From Planctomycetota bacterium (GTDB lineage: Bacteria > Planctomycetota > E44-bin39): a stretch of 38,059 bases of DNA. Shown one piece after another: positions 1-9,526 of this stretch (positions are counted from its first letter, which is position 1; each line of letters begins with the position of its first letter). The stretch is taken from NCBI GenBank assembly GCA_004376375.1, contig SOJX01000157.1:1-38059 (forward strand). Reading direction: 5' to 3'. Position numbers and translations under genes: made by a program. The notes beneath the pieces were generated by a model that had not been told where the DNA came from, searched no databases, and worked only from the letters and a program-made list of their open reading frames with translations.

Positions 1-156
1 TGCGGCTTGAGCCACCTGCCGAATGGATGTCTTTTCATAACCCTGTTCGGCAAAAGCCCGGGCCGCACACGTCAGCAAATGCACCAGTTTTTTATCAAAT
101 CTGGCTGTCTTGCCGATGCTTAATTCCCTGTATATCTCGATGGATTGTGCTTCCAC
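1..156 (-). CDS. TetR/AcrR-family transcriptional regulator, N-terminus only (runs off the window)
   Basis: The minus strand reads from a GTG at 156 with a GAAGAAGG ribosome binding site about six bases upstream. An in-frame TAG a few codons further up limits the start. The visible part contains AARAFAEQGYEKTSIRQVAQAA, the first helices of the TetR DNA-binding domain; family members bind DNA as dimers and usually repress their own gene and a neighbour. The ligand-binding domain lies outside the window. A 16-bp perfect inverted repeat 36 bp upstream of the GTG is a fitting autoregulatory operator. The ligand and the target genes cannot be told from this fragment. Confidence 0.8.
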   Translation of the reverse strand, partial: MEAQSIEIYRELSIGKTARFDKKLVHLLTCAARAFAEQGYEKTSIRQVAQAA

Positions 157-191
157 GGCTTGCCTTCTTCCAATCTAAGCCCTTTTATCAA

Positions 192-207
192 TCGAACGTT
201 CGTTCGA
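192..207. promoter_or_regulatory. TetR-type operator, 7-2-7 inverted repeat
   Basis: The sequence TCGAACG-TT-CGTTCGA is a perfect dyad with a two-base centre, sitting just upstream of the TetR start on the minus strand. The GAACG-NN-CGTTC architecture is common for this regulator family. Autorepression is inferred from position. Confidence 0.65.
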
Positions 208-255
208 ACAAATATTAGCGAAAAAAGCTCCTTTTGTCAAGTAAAAGATAAGAAA

Positions 256-460
256 ATGTTTTGGAAGCTGAAAATGGCAGATTCGAGCGGAAGACCCGGA
301 AGTGTCGAGGGCCATCCGCTTCGGGCATCTGCTGACCGAGTTGAGGAATTCGGACGTGGATGTGTTCGAACGGGTCTGGCACCGGAAGCTGAAGCTGTAT
401 GACAAGCTGGCGAAGATGGAAGCTAAAGAACGTAAAGAGAAAGAGGGTGATATGTCTTGA
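256..460 (+). pseudogene. Small charged protein remnant with an apparent -1 frameshift
   Basis: An ATG at 256 opens MFWKLK. Removing one A from the AAAA run at 271-274 joins it to an open frame reading WQIRAEDPEVSRAIRFGHLL and on to a TGA at 458-460, about 67 residues in all. The second part is amphipathic, with regular charged helices, and ends in a Lys/Glu-rich tail. Without the repair, the second frame has no good start after its upstream TGA at 269-271. I do not recognise the family; a small phage-type or regulatory protein is possible. It could be a true remnant, a single base error, or two chance frames. Confidence 0.35.
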
Positions 461-560
461 TTTGCAGGTGGTGAGAAGTAGAATAATAGTGTCTGAAACG
501 CCGACCACATAACAGCACCGTGATGTCCTGCCCTGATGTACTACCGGAGTGTGCTATCGC

Positions 561-659
561 ATGAAGGTATCCTTATTACTGAAACTTGCTATCTTTGTAG
601 TACTGCTCTTTTCAGCAGTTAGAACAGTACGCAGAACCCGTATTCTACAAAGTAAATAG
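561..659 (+). CDS. Possible 32-residue hydrophobic peptide
   Basis: The frame starts MKVSLLLKLAIFVVLLFSAV and ends with basic residues and TAG. It has one predicted membrane segment flanked by positive charge, like a small membrane peptide or a bare signal anchor. The ribosome site is poor: GGAG lies 11 bases upstream. A GC hairpin with a T-run follows 45 bases later. There is no homology evidence, so it may be chance. Confidence 0.2.
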   Translation: MKVSLLLKLAIFVVLLFSAVRTVRRTRILQSK

Positions 660-703
660 ACTATGAAACTACCGCTCAGGGTGGCAACAAACGGGTCCAG
701 TGT

Positions 704-727
704 CCCGCGTCAAGGGTCGCGGGTTTT
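704..727 (+). terminator. Candidate Rho-independent terminator
   Basis: CCCGCG and CGCGGG form a six-pair stem with an eight-base loop, followed directly by TTTT. It could end transcription coming from the small frames to its left and insulate the A2M gene. The T-run is short. Confidence 0.35.
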
Positions 728-739
728 CCGGAGGAACGC

Positions 740-756
740 GGCGGGCTGGGCCCGCC
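740..756. repeat. Class B hairpin repeat
   Basis: GGCGGGC and GCCCGCC enclose TGG, and the hairpin is followed by GGCTAAAT. The same stem-plus-[CG]GCTAAA plan recurs near 9534, 13188, 24927 and 24959, and in diverged form near 23588, with different stem sequences. Confidence 0.5.
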
Positions 757-1002
757 GGCTAAATAAGACCCGGCGGGTAAACTCGCCTTATCCCCCCTCC
801 CCCATGAGCTTATAACTGCCTAACGCAAGCTGGAGGCTTGACTTGTGCGGGGGCGCACGAAAGGACCTGTAACCCGTAAAGGCGCCCGGGAATTGGAATT
901 TTTTGGAACCTTTTCTTGATGATTTTCGTCTAATAATATAACCTATGACAATGCGCGCCGCATGTCCCGCCGATATTTTCCGTCCGTGGAAAGGAGTTAC
1001 TT

Positions 1003-4000
1003 ATGAAGTCCCGCCTCTTCTATTTTCTATTTTCTGTATTGTTCGGCTTAGGATGCATGTTGCTGATGGCTGGAGAGCCGGATGAATTAACAGGCGATGT
1101 GCTCAAGCTCGACCGTGAGCATATTGCCGTTTACCTGGACGGCGAAACGCTTCACGTCCATGTCATGGTCACCCCGGAGGGGAAGGTTTCCGGCAAAACG
1201 CTCAGCGTGCAGCTCGTCCCTTCAGACGGGGAAGCGCGCGCAAAGAGCGCGGATATCAGCGACATCCCGGGCCCGCAGATCAAGAGCTTCGCTTTCAGCG
1301 AGATAAAAATCAAAAAAGAAGATGTTGCGACTTACACGCTCAAATGTGTCCTTGACGGCCGGACGCTGGAGGGACCGCTCGGCGAATGGCTTTTCAAGAC
1401 GCACGATACTTACATCCTCGGACAGGACGAATTCGCGTCCGGGAGCTCGGCCGCGCTCAGGATCGCGGTCCGCGGCGCAAGAAGCCTTGCCGAGTCCGCG
1501 CCTTTTCCCGGCGCCGAAGTCTCCGTCACCCTGAAAGGCGAAGGCCTCGAAGAAAAAATTCTTTTCACCGGCAGGACCGGCCCGCACGGAACACTTGCAA
1601 CCGCCTTCCAGATACCCGACCTGAAAGAGGGCGAGTACGCGCTTGTGGTGAAAACGAAAAGCCCGCTCGGAACAGACGAAATTGAAAAGAAAATCAAAAT
1701 AAAGAGCAGCACAAAGATTCTCCTCGTGATGGACAAGCCGCTTTACCAGCCCGGGCAGGAAATTCAGATCAGGGCGCTCGCGCTTGGGCGCGTGAGCCTG
1801 AAGCCGGCCGCGGAGAGCGAGCTGCTTTTCGAAATCCTCGACCCGAAAGGCAACAAGGTCTTCAAGAAGAAACGCACGACCAACGCCTTCGGCATCGCCT
1901 CGGCCAGGTTCCGCCTCGCCGACGAGGTGAACATGGGCCGCTACCGCATCCAGGCGACAATCGGCAAGGAGAAAGCGGAAAAAACGGCCGAAGTCAAGAA
2001 ATACGTCCTGCCCAAGTTCAAGGTCCGCCTCGAAACGACGAAAAAATTCTTCCTGCCGAAGGAAACGGTGAAAGGGTTCATCCAGGCCGACTACTTTTTC
2101 GGCAAGCCGGTCGCGGGCGCGAAGGTTACGATAAAGGCCTCCACCTTCGACGTGCGCTTCAGGCAGTTCGCGGCGCTCAAGGACATAAAAACGGACGACA
2201 CGGGCAAGGCCGAGTTCGAGCTCAAGCTGCCGGACTACTTCGTCGGCACGCCGCTCGAGAAAGGCAACGCCCTCCTCAAGCTCGACGTCGAGCTCAAGGA
2301 CACCGCAGACCACACTGAGAAAACGACGAAAACGTTCCCGGTCGCGGCCGCGCCCATCCAGGTCGGCGCCATCCCCGAATGCGGCAGGCTCGTGCCGGGA
2401 ATCGAGAATATAATCTACTGCGTCGCCACGTACCCCGACGGCAGTCCCGCCGCGAACGCGAGCATTACGCTGAAGGGCGTAAAAGTAGGGGAGATGTATT
2501 TTCTGGATGAAACCGCGAGGACGAACGCAGGCGGTATTGCAACGGTGAAGATAACTCCGAAAAAAGAATGGTTCCGGTACGGCAATTACGATTACTCGAA
2601 GCGCGACCGTTACGGCCGCCCGACGCAGAATATAATTATAGACGCGGTCGTCTCCGTCGTAGACGACAAGGGCTGCAAGGCGCAGCGGAAACTTGTACTT
2701 TCCTCAAAGCCGTTCGGCGAAGACATCATCCTCCGGTTGGACAAGGCCGTTTATGCGGCCGGTGACACCCTGTCGGCCGACGTGCTGACCACTGCCGTAA
2801 AAGGACTCGTTTACCTCGACATCACCCGCGGCAGACAGACCGTCCTGACAAAGACCGTCGAAATCGCAAACGGGAAAGGCCACCTCGACTTCAACGTCAC
2901 GGCCGACATCTTCGGCTCGCTCGAGGTTCACGCTTACCGCGTGACGCCGTCGGGCCAGATGATGCGCGACACGCGGGTTATCTACGTGCACCCCGCCAGG
3001 AACCTCGGCATAAAGATTGATTTGCCGAAGACGACTTTCCTGCCGGGCGAGGAAAATGTTGCGATAGATTTCTTCGTTACAGGCAAGGACGGCCAGCCCA
3101 CGCAGTCCGCGCTCGGCATCATCATCGTCGACGAAAGCGTTTACGCGCTCCAGGACATGCAGCCGGGACTCGAGAAGATTTACTTCACGCTCGAGGCCGA
3201 GCTTGCCAAGCCGCAGGTCGAAATCTGCAACCACCCGTTCAAGGCCGAGCAGTTCGTCCGCGAGCGCGAATTGAAAGAGGCGAAGCAGGACGCCGCGAAG
3301 GTCATGTTCGCATCGGCCGAACCGGTGACCGAGTTCTCGTGGAACCGCAACCCCGCCACCATCCGCGCTGCGAAATACGGGCAAAACCTTTACGCCGTCT
3401 ATAGCGCGCTTTACCGGCATGTCAATGAGCTCGGCGAGTTTGCCGTAAAGGACGAAAATTCCGGCAAGTGGGGCTTCAGAAAAGACCTGCTGAAAATGTT
3501 TATCGAAAAGAAATACATAAAAGAGGAGCAGATCAGGGACCCGCTCGACGAGAAGGCCTTCATCACCATGAAATCCCTTTCCGGTTTCAGCGCCGCTTTT
3601 TCATTTAAGAGATGGCTTGCCGCCGATACTTCATTCAAAAAACATGTTCTGTGGCAGGTAATCTGGAACCGCGTCGCAACCGTTGACGTTGTGGAAGGAA
3701 AAACCGGAGCGTACAAGTTTAAGAAAGGCGCACTCGAAAACATTGCAAAAGCGGGCGGGTGCAAGAAGAAACAGTTCATCACCGCCGATGGGAAAGAAAT
3801 AACTCTCGAAAAGCTTGCCATTGCCGATAAGGCCTTCAGGCCCGCCAACATCGCGCTGGCAACCGAAAGCCGCCGCAAGCAGGCTATCTGGAATGCGCTC
3901 TGGAGCCGCATGGGCAAGAGCGGGCTGAAAGGAATTATTACTTTTGATGAAGAAAAAAAGGTTTGGGTTTTCGCCGAAGGCGCGCCGGAAAAACTCGGCT

Positions 4001-6885
4001 TGAATAAGATTACTTTCAAGACGCCGGACGGCACAGACTACAATCTTGATGCACTCGCCAAAAGCGACAAGGCGTTTGCCGCAGTCAACCTTATGTCCGG
4101 ATTTCTCAACAACCGCGTCAAAACCATCTACAACAGGGGCGTATGTTCTTACCTCCATCACGGAGCAGGCAGGAAATATAAAATCGGCGGCAAGTGGGAC
4201 CTGCCCGACGATATCGTCGACGAGTTCGTAAGACAGGGCAAAATAAAAAAAGAGCAGACGCTCGACCCCTGGGGCAACCAGATGAAGCTTGTCGCGCGCC
4301 AAAGGCGCGGCGGCGGGAGCCAGGGCTGCGGCATCAGCCAGGAGTTCATGGTCATCTCCGCGGGGCCGGACGGAAAGTTCGATACAGCCGACGACTGGAA
4401 AGAATCGGACAGCCGTACTGGTTATACCCAGTACCGCCAGGAAACCGGCCTCGTCACCTACCAGCCGACCGACTGGCACGCTATGGGCAGCACCAGGAGG
4501 GCCAACCTTGGCAGCTCCAGATTCTTCGGCACGGAAGTGATGGAGCGCCCGGTAATAAAGCTTGATAAAGACATTCCGAGAGGCGTCGGATGGGGCCGGG
4601 GCCAGCAGGCGGGCGACCAGGGCAAGGCCAATGGGAAAGCCAGGCTGGGCTGGATGCCGGAACCGAAGGCGCCACCGATGGAACGAATGAAAAAGAAGGA
4701 AAGCGGGGCAATTCTGGATTTGCCGGACGAGGAAAAGTATTATGGAAAAGGAGGTCCGAGAGCCGGAGTCGTGCCGAAGCCGGTCCGCATCCGCGAATAC
4801 TTCCCAGAGACGCTCCTTTTCGAGCCGTCGCTGATAACGGACGAAGGAGGCCGCGCGCGGCTCGTCATACCGCAGCTTGCGGACTCGATTACGACGTTCC
4901 GCATGACAGCCTCGGCGATCGCAAAGTCCGGCGCGCTCGGCGGCGCTACCGGTTCGATCAGAATCTTCCAGGACTTTTTCGTCGATATAGATTTGCCCGT
5001 CATGCTCACCCGCGGCGACGAAGTTTCGATACCGGTCGCGGTTTACAACTATTTACAGACGGACCAGGACGTCCGGATCACGATGGAAAAGGACGTCTGG
5101 TTCGAGCTTCTCTCCGGGCAGTCGCAGACGCTTTCGCTCAAGCCGGGCGAAGTGACGGCGACCTATTTCCGCATCCGCGCGAAAAAAGTCGGTTTCCAGA
5201 AGCTGCTCGTCAAGGCGGAAGGCTCGAAGATGTCGGACGCGATGCGCCGGGTAATCGAGGTCGCACCCGACGGCAAGAAGTTCGAGTTCGTGGACAACGG
5301 CCGCCTGACCGGAGAAGTCGAGGCACAGATAAATATCCCGCCCGACTCCATTCCGGACTCGTACAAGATTCTCGTGAAGATTTACCCCGGCATCTACAGC
5401 CAGGTGACCGAAGGGATGGAGGCGATGCTTTGCCTCCCCGGCGGGTGATTCGAGCAGACGTCTTCCAGGGCGTACCCCAATGTCCTCGCCCTGGACTACG
5501 TCAGAAAGGCCGGTCGGTCTACTCCCGAGTTCGAGATGAAGGCTGAAGAATTCGTCAGCGTCGGCTACCAGAAACTGCTCACCTTCGAGCGCCCCGGCGG
5601 CGGTTTCGACTGGTGGGGCCGCGAACCCGCACTCGTCTTCCTTACCGCGTACGGCCTCCAGCAGTTCGTCGACATGAAGAAGGTCTACCCGACAGTCGAC
5701 GAAGGCGTGATAAAACGCGCCCGCGGATTCCTCGCAGGGAAACAGGACGCCGACGGCGCGTGGCGCAAGGTCGGCGGCACCCATGGCATGAGAATGAGCC
5801 AGTTCAAGAATCCGGTGCTGCCGCTCACGGCATACGTCGCGTGGAGCCTGCTCGAATCGGGCGAGACAGGCGACGCAGTCAAAAAGGCAATCACATATAT
5901 CAAGAACCACCTCGACGACGCGGGCGGGGAGTTTTACGTCATGGCGCTCGCCGCGAACGCGCTTATCGCATACGATCCCGAGGATACGGACGGCCTCGCC
6001 GTCCTCAGGATGCTCGATTCGAAAAAGCAATCGGAAGACAGCACTTTCTTCTGGAAGAACAAGGGCAAGACGATGTACCACAGTTCCGGCAAGGCCGGCG
6101 ACGTCGAGACGACCGCGCTCGTCGCCTACGCCATGTTGAAGGCCGGCGTTTTCGCGCCGACCATCAACGGCGCACTCTCGTACATCATCAAGTCCAAGCG
6201 CGGCAGCGGCGGCTGGGGCTCGACGCAGGCGACAATACTCGCGCTCAAGGCGCTCGTCCGCGGCCTCGGAGGCGTCGAGCAGAAAGAGCCCATCGAGGTG
6301 ACGTACGATATAAACGGCAAGAAAAAGAGCTTCACCATTACGCCGGACCAGGCCGACGTAATGCAGCTTTTCGACCTCAAGGATTTCACAAGGACCGGGA
6401 AGAACACGGTCAAGCTCAGCGCAAAAGGCAAAAGCAACCTGATGTACCAGATTGTCGGGCGGCATTACCAGCCGTGGAGCGGCGTGAAACCGCCGACGCG
6501 GAAGATAATCGACATCGACCTGGCTTACGACCGCACGAACCTGAAGAAGCACGACCTTCTTACGGCCAACGTGCGGTTCTGCTACAACGGCGCGGCGGAA
6601 ACCAACATGGTCATCCTCGACCTCGGCGTGCCGCCCGGGTTCACGGTAAGCCCGGGCGACCTGGCCGAGTTCGTCGGGAAGAAATACGAGCGCTATTCGG
6701 TGAGCGCGCGCAAGATTACCATCTACATCGGCCGGACCGTTCCGGGTAAGGAGCTGAAGTTTTCGTACACCCTTATCGCGAAATACCCGATAAAGGCGAA
6801 GACGCCGAAATCCACGGCTTACGAATACTACAACCCCGACGTGAGAAGCACGGTCAAACCCGTCGAACTGATTGTCACGGAATAA
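1003..6885 (+). CDS. Alpha-2-macroglobulin family protein with in-frame UGA at the thioester cysteine (candidate selenoprotein)
   Basis: Read through the UGA at 5446-5448, this is a 1960-residue secreted A2M, a protease-trapping protein that normally carries a Cys-Gln thioester. The start has AAAGGAG and a signal peptide (hydrophobic residues about 5-23; a poor lipobox GLGC). The MG2 hallmark DKPLYQPGQ lies near residue 243. A large insert with pseudopilin-like repeats spans about 787-1132. A Gly/Lys-rich bait-like stretch covers about 1185-1255, and the A2M domain (REYFPETLLFEPSL) starts near 1264. The thioester site reads MLCLPGG-UGA-FEQTSSRAYPNV, where the family has GCFEQTSS-type sequence, so the UGA replaces the nucleophilic cysteine at residue 1482. 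The frame then continues unbroken through the thioester domain (GGGFDWWGREPALVFLTAYG) and the C-terminal receptor-binding-like domain to TAA. No ribosome site suits a separate downstream gene. Alternatives are a nonsense mutation or base error (TGC to TGA), or readthrough. The usual partner pbpC is absent here. Confidence 0.85.
5446..5502 (+). promoter_or_regulatory. Candidate bacterial SECIS: UGA followed by a two-part stem-loop
   Basis: Eight bases after the UGA, GACGT (5457-5461) pairs with ACGTC (5498-5502). After a two-by-two internal loop, TCCAGGGCG (5464-5472) pairs perfectly with CGCCCTGGA (5487-5495). The apical loop is 14 bases (5473-5486) and begins 24 bases after the UGA. Position and size suit a bacterial SECIS, which sits in the coding region just after the Sec codon. 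The loop starts with TA rather than showing an early G, so it is not a textbook match. High GC also makes chance hairpins more likely. Confidence 0.5.
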
Positions 6886-6910
6886 GCGATAAAAACTGCG
6901 CAGCGAGATT

Positions 6911-6938
6911 GTAGGGGCGCAGCATGCTGCGCCCCTAC
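6911..6938. repeat. Class A palindrome, perfect 14+14
   Basis: GTAGGGGCGCAGCA is followed at once by its reverse complement. It sits 25 bases after the A2M stop and could act as a transcript end or stabiliser. The GTAGGGGC/GCCCCTAC arms are shared with the copies near 9557, 10739, 11727, 25483, 27599 and 27657 (the 25483 copy has TGCAGGGG in the outer arm), while the core differs. Confidence 0.8.
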
Positions 6939-6990
6939 TTATTTTGCATTCTGATTTCGGAACTCCCCGTTTATCAAAAAAGAGTTTCTG

Positions 6991-7019
6991 TTGAAAGGAA
7001 TGTGCCGGTCTGGTACATT
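6991..7019 (+). promoter_or_regulatory. Sigma70-type promoter for the PDZ/GNDxY gene
   Basis: TTGAAA and TACATT are separated by 17 bases. A start point near 7026 would give a leader of about 22 bases to the ATG at 7048. This rules out the longer in-frame start at 6991, which lies inside the promoter. Confidence 0.6.
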
Positions 7020-7047
7020 GGCTGCCTCTTTCATAACGGAGATAAAA

Positions 7048-9522
7048 ATGAAACGCACCGGCATATTGAAGACCGCGGCTCTTGTCGCGATAGCCCTCCT
7101 CGCCTCCCGGGCGATGTCCGGCGACGGGGAAAAAAAGAAAAACCCCGGCTACCTGGGCGTCTATGCAACGGCCGCGGAAAAATTCGAACCCTGCCCCGAA
7201 ACGGACGCAAAAAGCGGCGTCGTCATCAGAATGATTTACCCGAACACCCCCGCCGCCAAAGCCGGGTTGCTCGAGGGCGACATCATAGTCAAGATCAACG
7301 ACCAGGGTTTCAGCGGCAACAAGCCCGAGATGAATAAAGAGTTTTCAGACATGCTGAAGAAACACTCGGAAGGCGACGACGTCAAACTCACGGTCGTCCG
7401 CGACAAATACTCCTATAACGTTACGGTCGATGGAAAGGAGACGGAAGTCTCCGAGGACAAGCTGCAGGACCTGAGGAAATACCTCGACGAAAATACAACC
7501 GGGAGCAAAATAGAAATCAAGGCGAAGCGGGAACTGAAGTGCATCGAGATCACGGTCACGCTGGGGAGCCGGATGGAAGTCTACGGCCAGAAAACCGCGC
7601 CCCTGCAGGCGAAAATCCATCCCGAGTTCGTCGACAAAAAAACGGACCTTCAGAAGCTGACCGAAAATCTTATCGAAGATTTCAAAATCAACGAGAATTA
7701 CACCGACCTTCTGGAGCGACTCGCAAAGACGGAAAAACAGACCGACCCACACCGGCTCAGCCAGTTCATGTACGTTCACCGCAACCCGTTCCGCATGGAA
7801 GAAATCACCGGCGACATTACGGAGCGCCTGGAATGCGGAAAGTCCGCGCCCCGGGCGATGTTCAGGTTCCTGTCCACCTCGTCCTTCCTCCTCGACGTTA
7901 AAGCCAGGATGCCCCGCGGCAGGCGCCTCAAAACCGGGCTGACCCCCGAGGAACACCTCGACCAGATCGAAAACCTGCTCACCGAAGCCGTCCGCCTGCG
8001 CGACCGGGCGTTTCGGAAATTCAACGAGGAAGAAATAAAATTCCTGTACGAGAACATGGAAGCGCTCGGGGAAAAGATAATCGAAGGCGCATACGTTCAC
8101 GTGGACGAGGACAAGGAGCGCCTGTCAAATAATTACCGGATTGTCGCCCTCGCAAAGAAGGTCGATTACGCGCCGCTACTGAAGGCCGCGGCCGTGCTCC
8201 GGCCGCTCACCGACGGGAAATGGCTTGCCGCCCTCAAAGATGATTTCGCGAAGGCCGGGGATATAGACAAGGCAATAGTCGCTACAAGAAAAACGGATAA
8301 CGGAACGATATATATCGGCGGCACCGCTCCCCACTGGCATAGAGCAAAGAACGCGGCAATCATAATCGACTTCGGCGGAAAAGATTTCTACGCAGAACAC
8401 GCGGGCTCCTCCACCGCCGAAATCCCCGTTGCCGTTATCATAGACATGGCCGGGAACGACGTCTACGAATCCTGGAAGTCCTTTTCCGCCGCATCCGGAC
8501 TGCTCGGCGTGGGAATGATTTACGACGTCGAGGGAAGCGATTCCTACATCGGCCTGAAGTTCTGCCAGGCTTCGGCCGCGCTCGGAGTCGGGCTGCTTAT
8601 CGACGGCGCGGGCAACGACACCTACCGCGCACTCTACCTCGCGCAGGGCGCCGCGATGTGGGGCGCCGGAGGCATTATCGACCTCGGCGGAAACGACCGC
8701 TACGAGGCCCACAAGCTTTCGCAGGGAATCGGCCTCCCGCACGGCTTCGGCGCAATAGTGGATGCGAAAGGAAACGACTTCTATTACGGTAAAGGGTCGC
8801 ATCCTTCAAGCTACGGGACGCCGGGGATCTTCGGCGGATTCTGCCAGGGGTGCGGCCTCGGCTTTCGGACCGTGGCCTCCGGCGGAATCGGGCTGCTTCT
8901 CGACGGCGGCGGCAAAGACAAATACGAAGCAGGCATTTTTTCGCAGGGCGGCGGTTATTACTTCGCCTGGGGTATTCTGGTAGATAAGGGGAGCGACAAC
9001 GACGTCCACATCGGCTCGCGCTACGCTCAGGGGTGGTCGGCGCACCAGGCCTCGGGAACTTTCATGGAGTACGGCGGCGACGACTACTACGACACCCGCA
9101 ACGCGGTCCACGCCGGCCTCGCGTGGGACGAGTGCACGTCGCTCTTCATCGACCGCGCCGGAAATGATACGTATTACCGCGGGGGGTTCAGTATCGGCGC
9201 ATCAGCCCATAATTCGATAACCCTTTTCATAGACGAAGGCGGCGACGACGACTATCACCTGGGCGGAGAACCCGCCCGTAGCGGGCCGAACGAATATCAC
9301 GGCGGCTCGAGCCTCTCCATGTTCATCGACCTTGGAGGCGGTAACGATAAATACGGAAAGGCGAAGAATAACGAAATTAAGTTTAGCGGCAAGCACGGCT
9401 TCGTCTGCGACCTGCCGGGCACGATTAAAAAAGCCCTGTCGCGGGATTCGTACAAAAAATTAATCGCGAAAGAAAAAGAAACCGAAAAAAAACCAAAGCC
9501 CAACCCAAAGAAAAACAAATAA
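7048..9522 (+). CDS. Secreted PDZ-domain protein with GNDxY solenoid repeats
   Basis: The 824-residue protein begins MKRTGILKTAALVAIALLAS, a classical signal peptide, after a CGGAG ribosome site. A PDZ domain covers about residues 33-130 (YLGVYATA, GLLEGDIIVKINDQGF) and likely binds a peptide or C-terminus. A charged helical middle follows. From about 460 to 790 there are about ten imperfect repeats of roughly 30 residues, with hhhDxxGNDxY cores such as LIDGAGNDTYRALYLAQGAA, alternating with SQG/AQG and Gly-rich turns. The pattern suggests a beta-solenoid; the acidic GND turns might bind calcium, although they differ from RTX nonapeptides. No catalytic motif is visible. It has its own promoter between A2M and the convergent serC. 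The role is unknown; an extracellular scaffold is a guess. Confidence 0.8.
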   Translation: MKRTGILKTAALVAIALLASRAMSGDGEKKKNPGYLGVYATAAEKFEPCPETDAKSGVVIRMIYPNTPAAKAGLLEGDIIVKINDQGFSGNKPEMNKEFSDMLKKHSEGDDVKLTVVRDKYSYNVTVDGKETEVSEDKLQDLRKYLDENTTGSKIEIKAKRELKCIEITVTLGSRMEVYGQKTAPLQAKIHPEFVDKKTDLQKLTENLIEDFKINENYTDLLERLAKTEKQTDPHRLSQFMYVHRNPFRMEEITGDITERLECGKSAPRAMFRFLSTSSFLLDVKARMPRGRRLKTGLTPEEHLDQIENLLTEAVRLRDRAFRKFNEEEIKFLYENMEALGEKIIEGAYVHVDEDKERLSNNYRIVALAKKVDYAPLLKAAAVLRPLTDGKWLAALKDDFAKAGDIDKAIVATRKTDNGTIYIGGTAPHWHRAKNAAIIIDFGGKDFYAEHAGSSTAEIPVAVIIDMAGNDVYESWKSFSAASGLLGVGMIYDVEGSDSYIGLKFCQASAALGVGLLIDGAGNDTYRALYLAQGAAMWGAGGIIDLGGNDRYEAHKLSQGIGLPHGFGAIVDAKGNDFYYGKGSHPSSYGTPGIFGGFCQGCGLGFRTVASGGIGLLLDGGGKDKYEAGIFSQGGGYYFAWGILVDKGSDNDVHIGSRYAQGWSAHQASGTFMEYGGDDYYDTRNAVHAGLAWDECTSLFIDRAGNDTYYRGGFSIGASAHNSITLFIDEGGDDDYHLGGEPARSGPNEYHGGSSLSMFIDLGGGNDKYGKAKNNEIKFSGKHGFVCDLPGTIKKALSRDSYKKLIAKEKETEKKPKPNPKKNK

Positions 9523-9526
9523 TACA

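Larger units (their letters stand above)
660..1002. other. Gene-free stretch before the A2M gene
   Basis: No convincing coding frame was found. The stretch holds the terminator-like hairpin at 704-727, a class B hairpin at 740-756 followed by GGCTAAAT, and a second GC-rich inverted repeat (GGGCGC near 852 with GCGCCC near 882). An AT-rich segment at 913-942 contains TTCTTG and TATAAC 18 bases apart, a weak promoter candidate for the A2M gene. The 780-890 part looks structured, but I could not match it to a known riboswitch or RNA gene. Confidence 0.4.

Noticed and set aside
780..900. Riboswitch or RNA gene in the structured stretch before the A2M gene
   Set aside because: Several hairpins can be drawn, but I could match no known aptamer core or tRNA fold.
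5446..5448. UGA decoded as Trp or Gly under an alternative genetic code
   Set aside because: UGA ends gmd, the MFS gene, both ABC genes and the DUF6504-like gene, and no other in-frame UGA was noticed inside the genes examined.
5053..6552. 499-residue open frame on the minus strand under the A2M gene
   Set aside because: It is antisense to strongly conserved A2M sequence, a GC-rich shadow frame with Arg/Val/Glu-biased, family-less sequence and no ribosome site.
5536..6885. Separate gene starting at the ATG at 5536 after the A2M UGA
   Set aside because: There is no ribosome site, it would begin in the middle of a conserved thioester domain, and the frame is continuous with the upstream part through the UGA.
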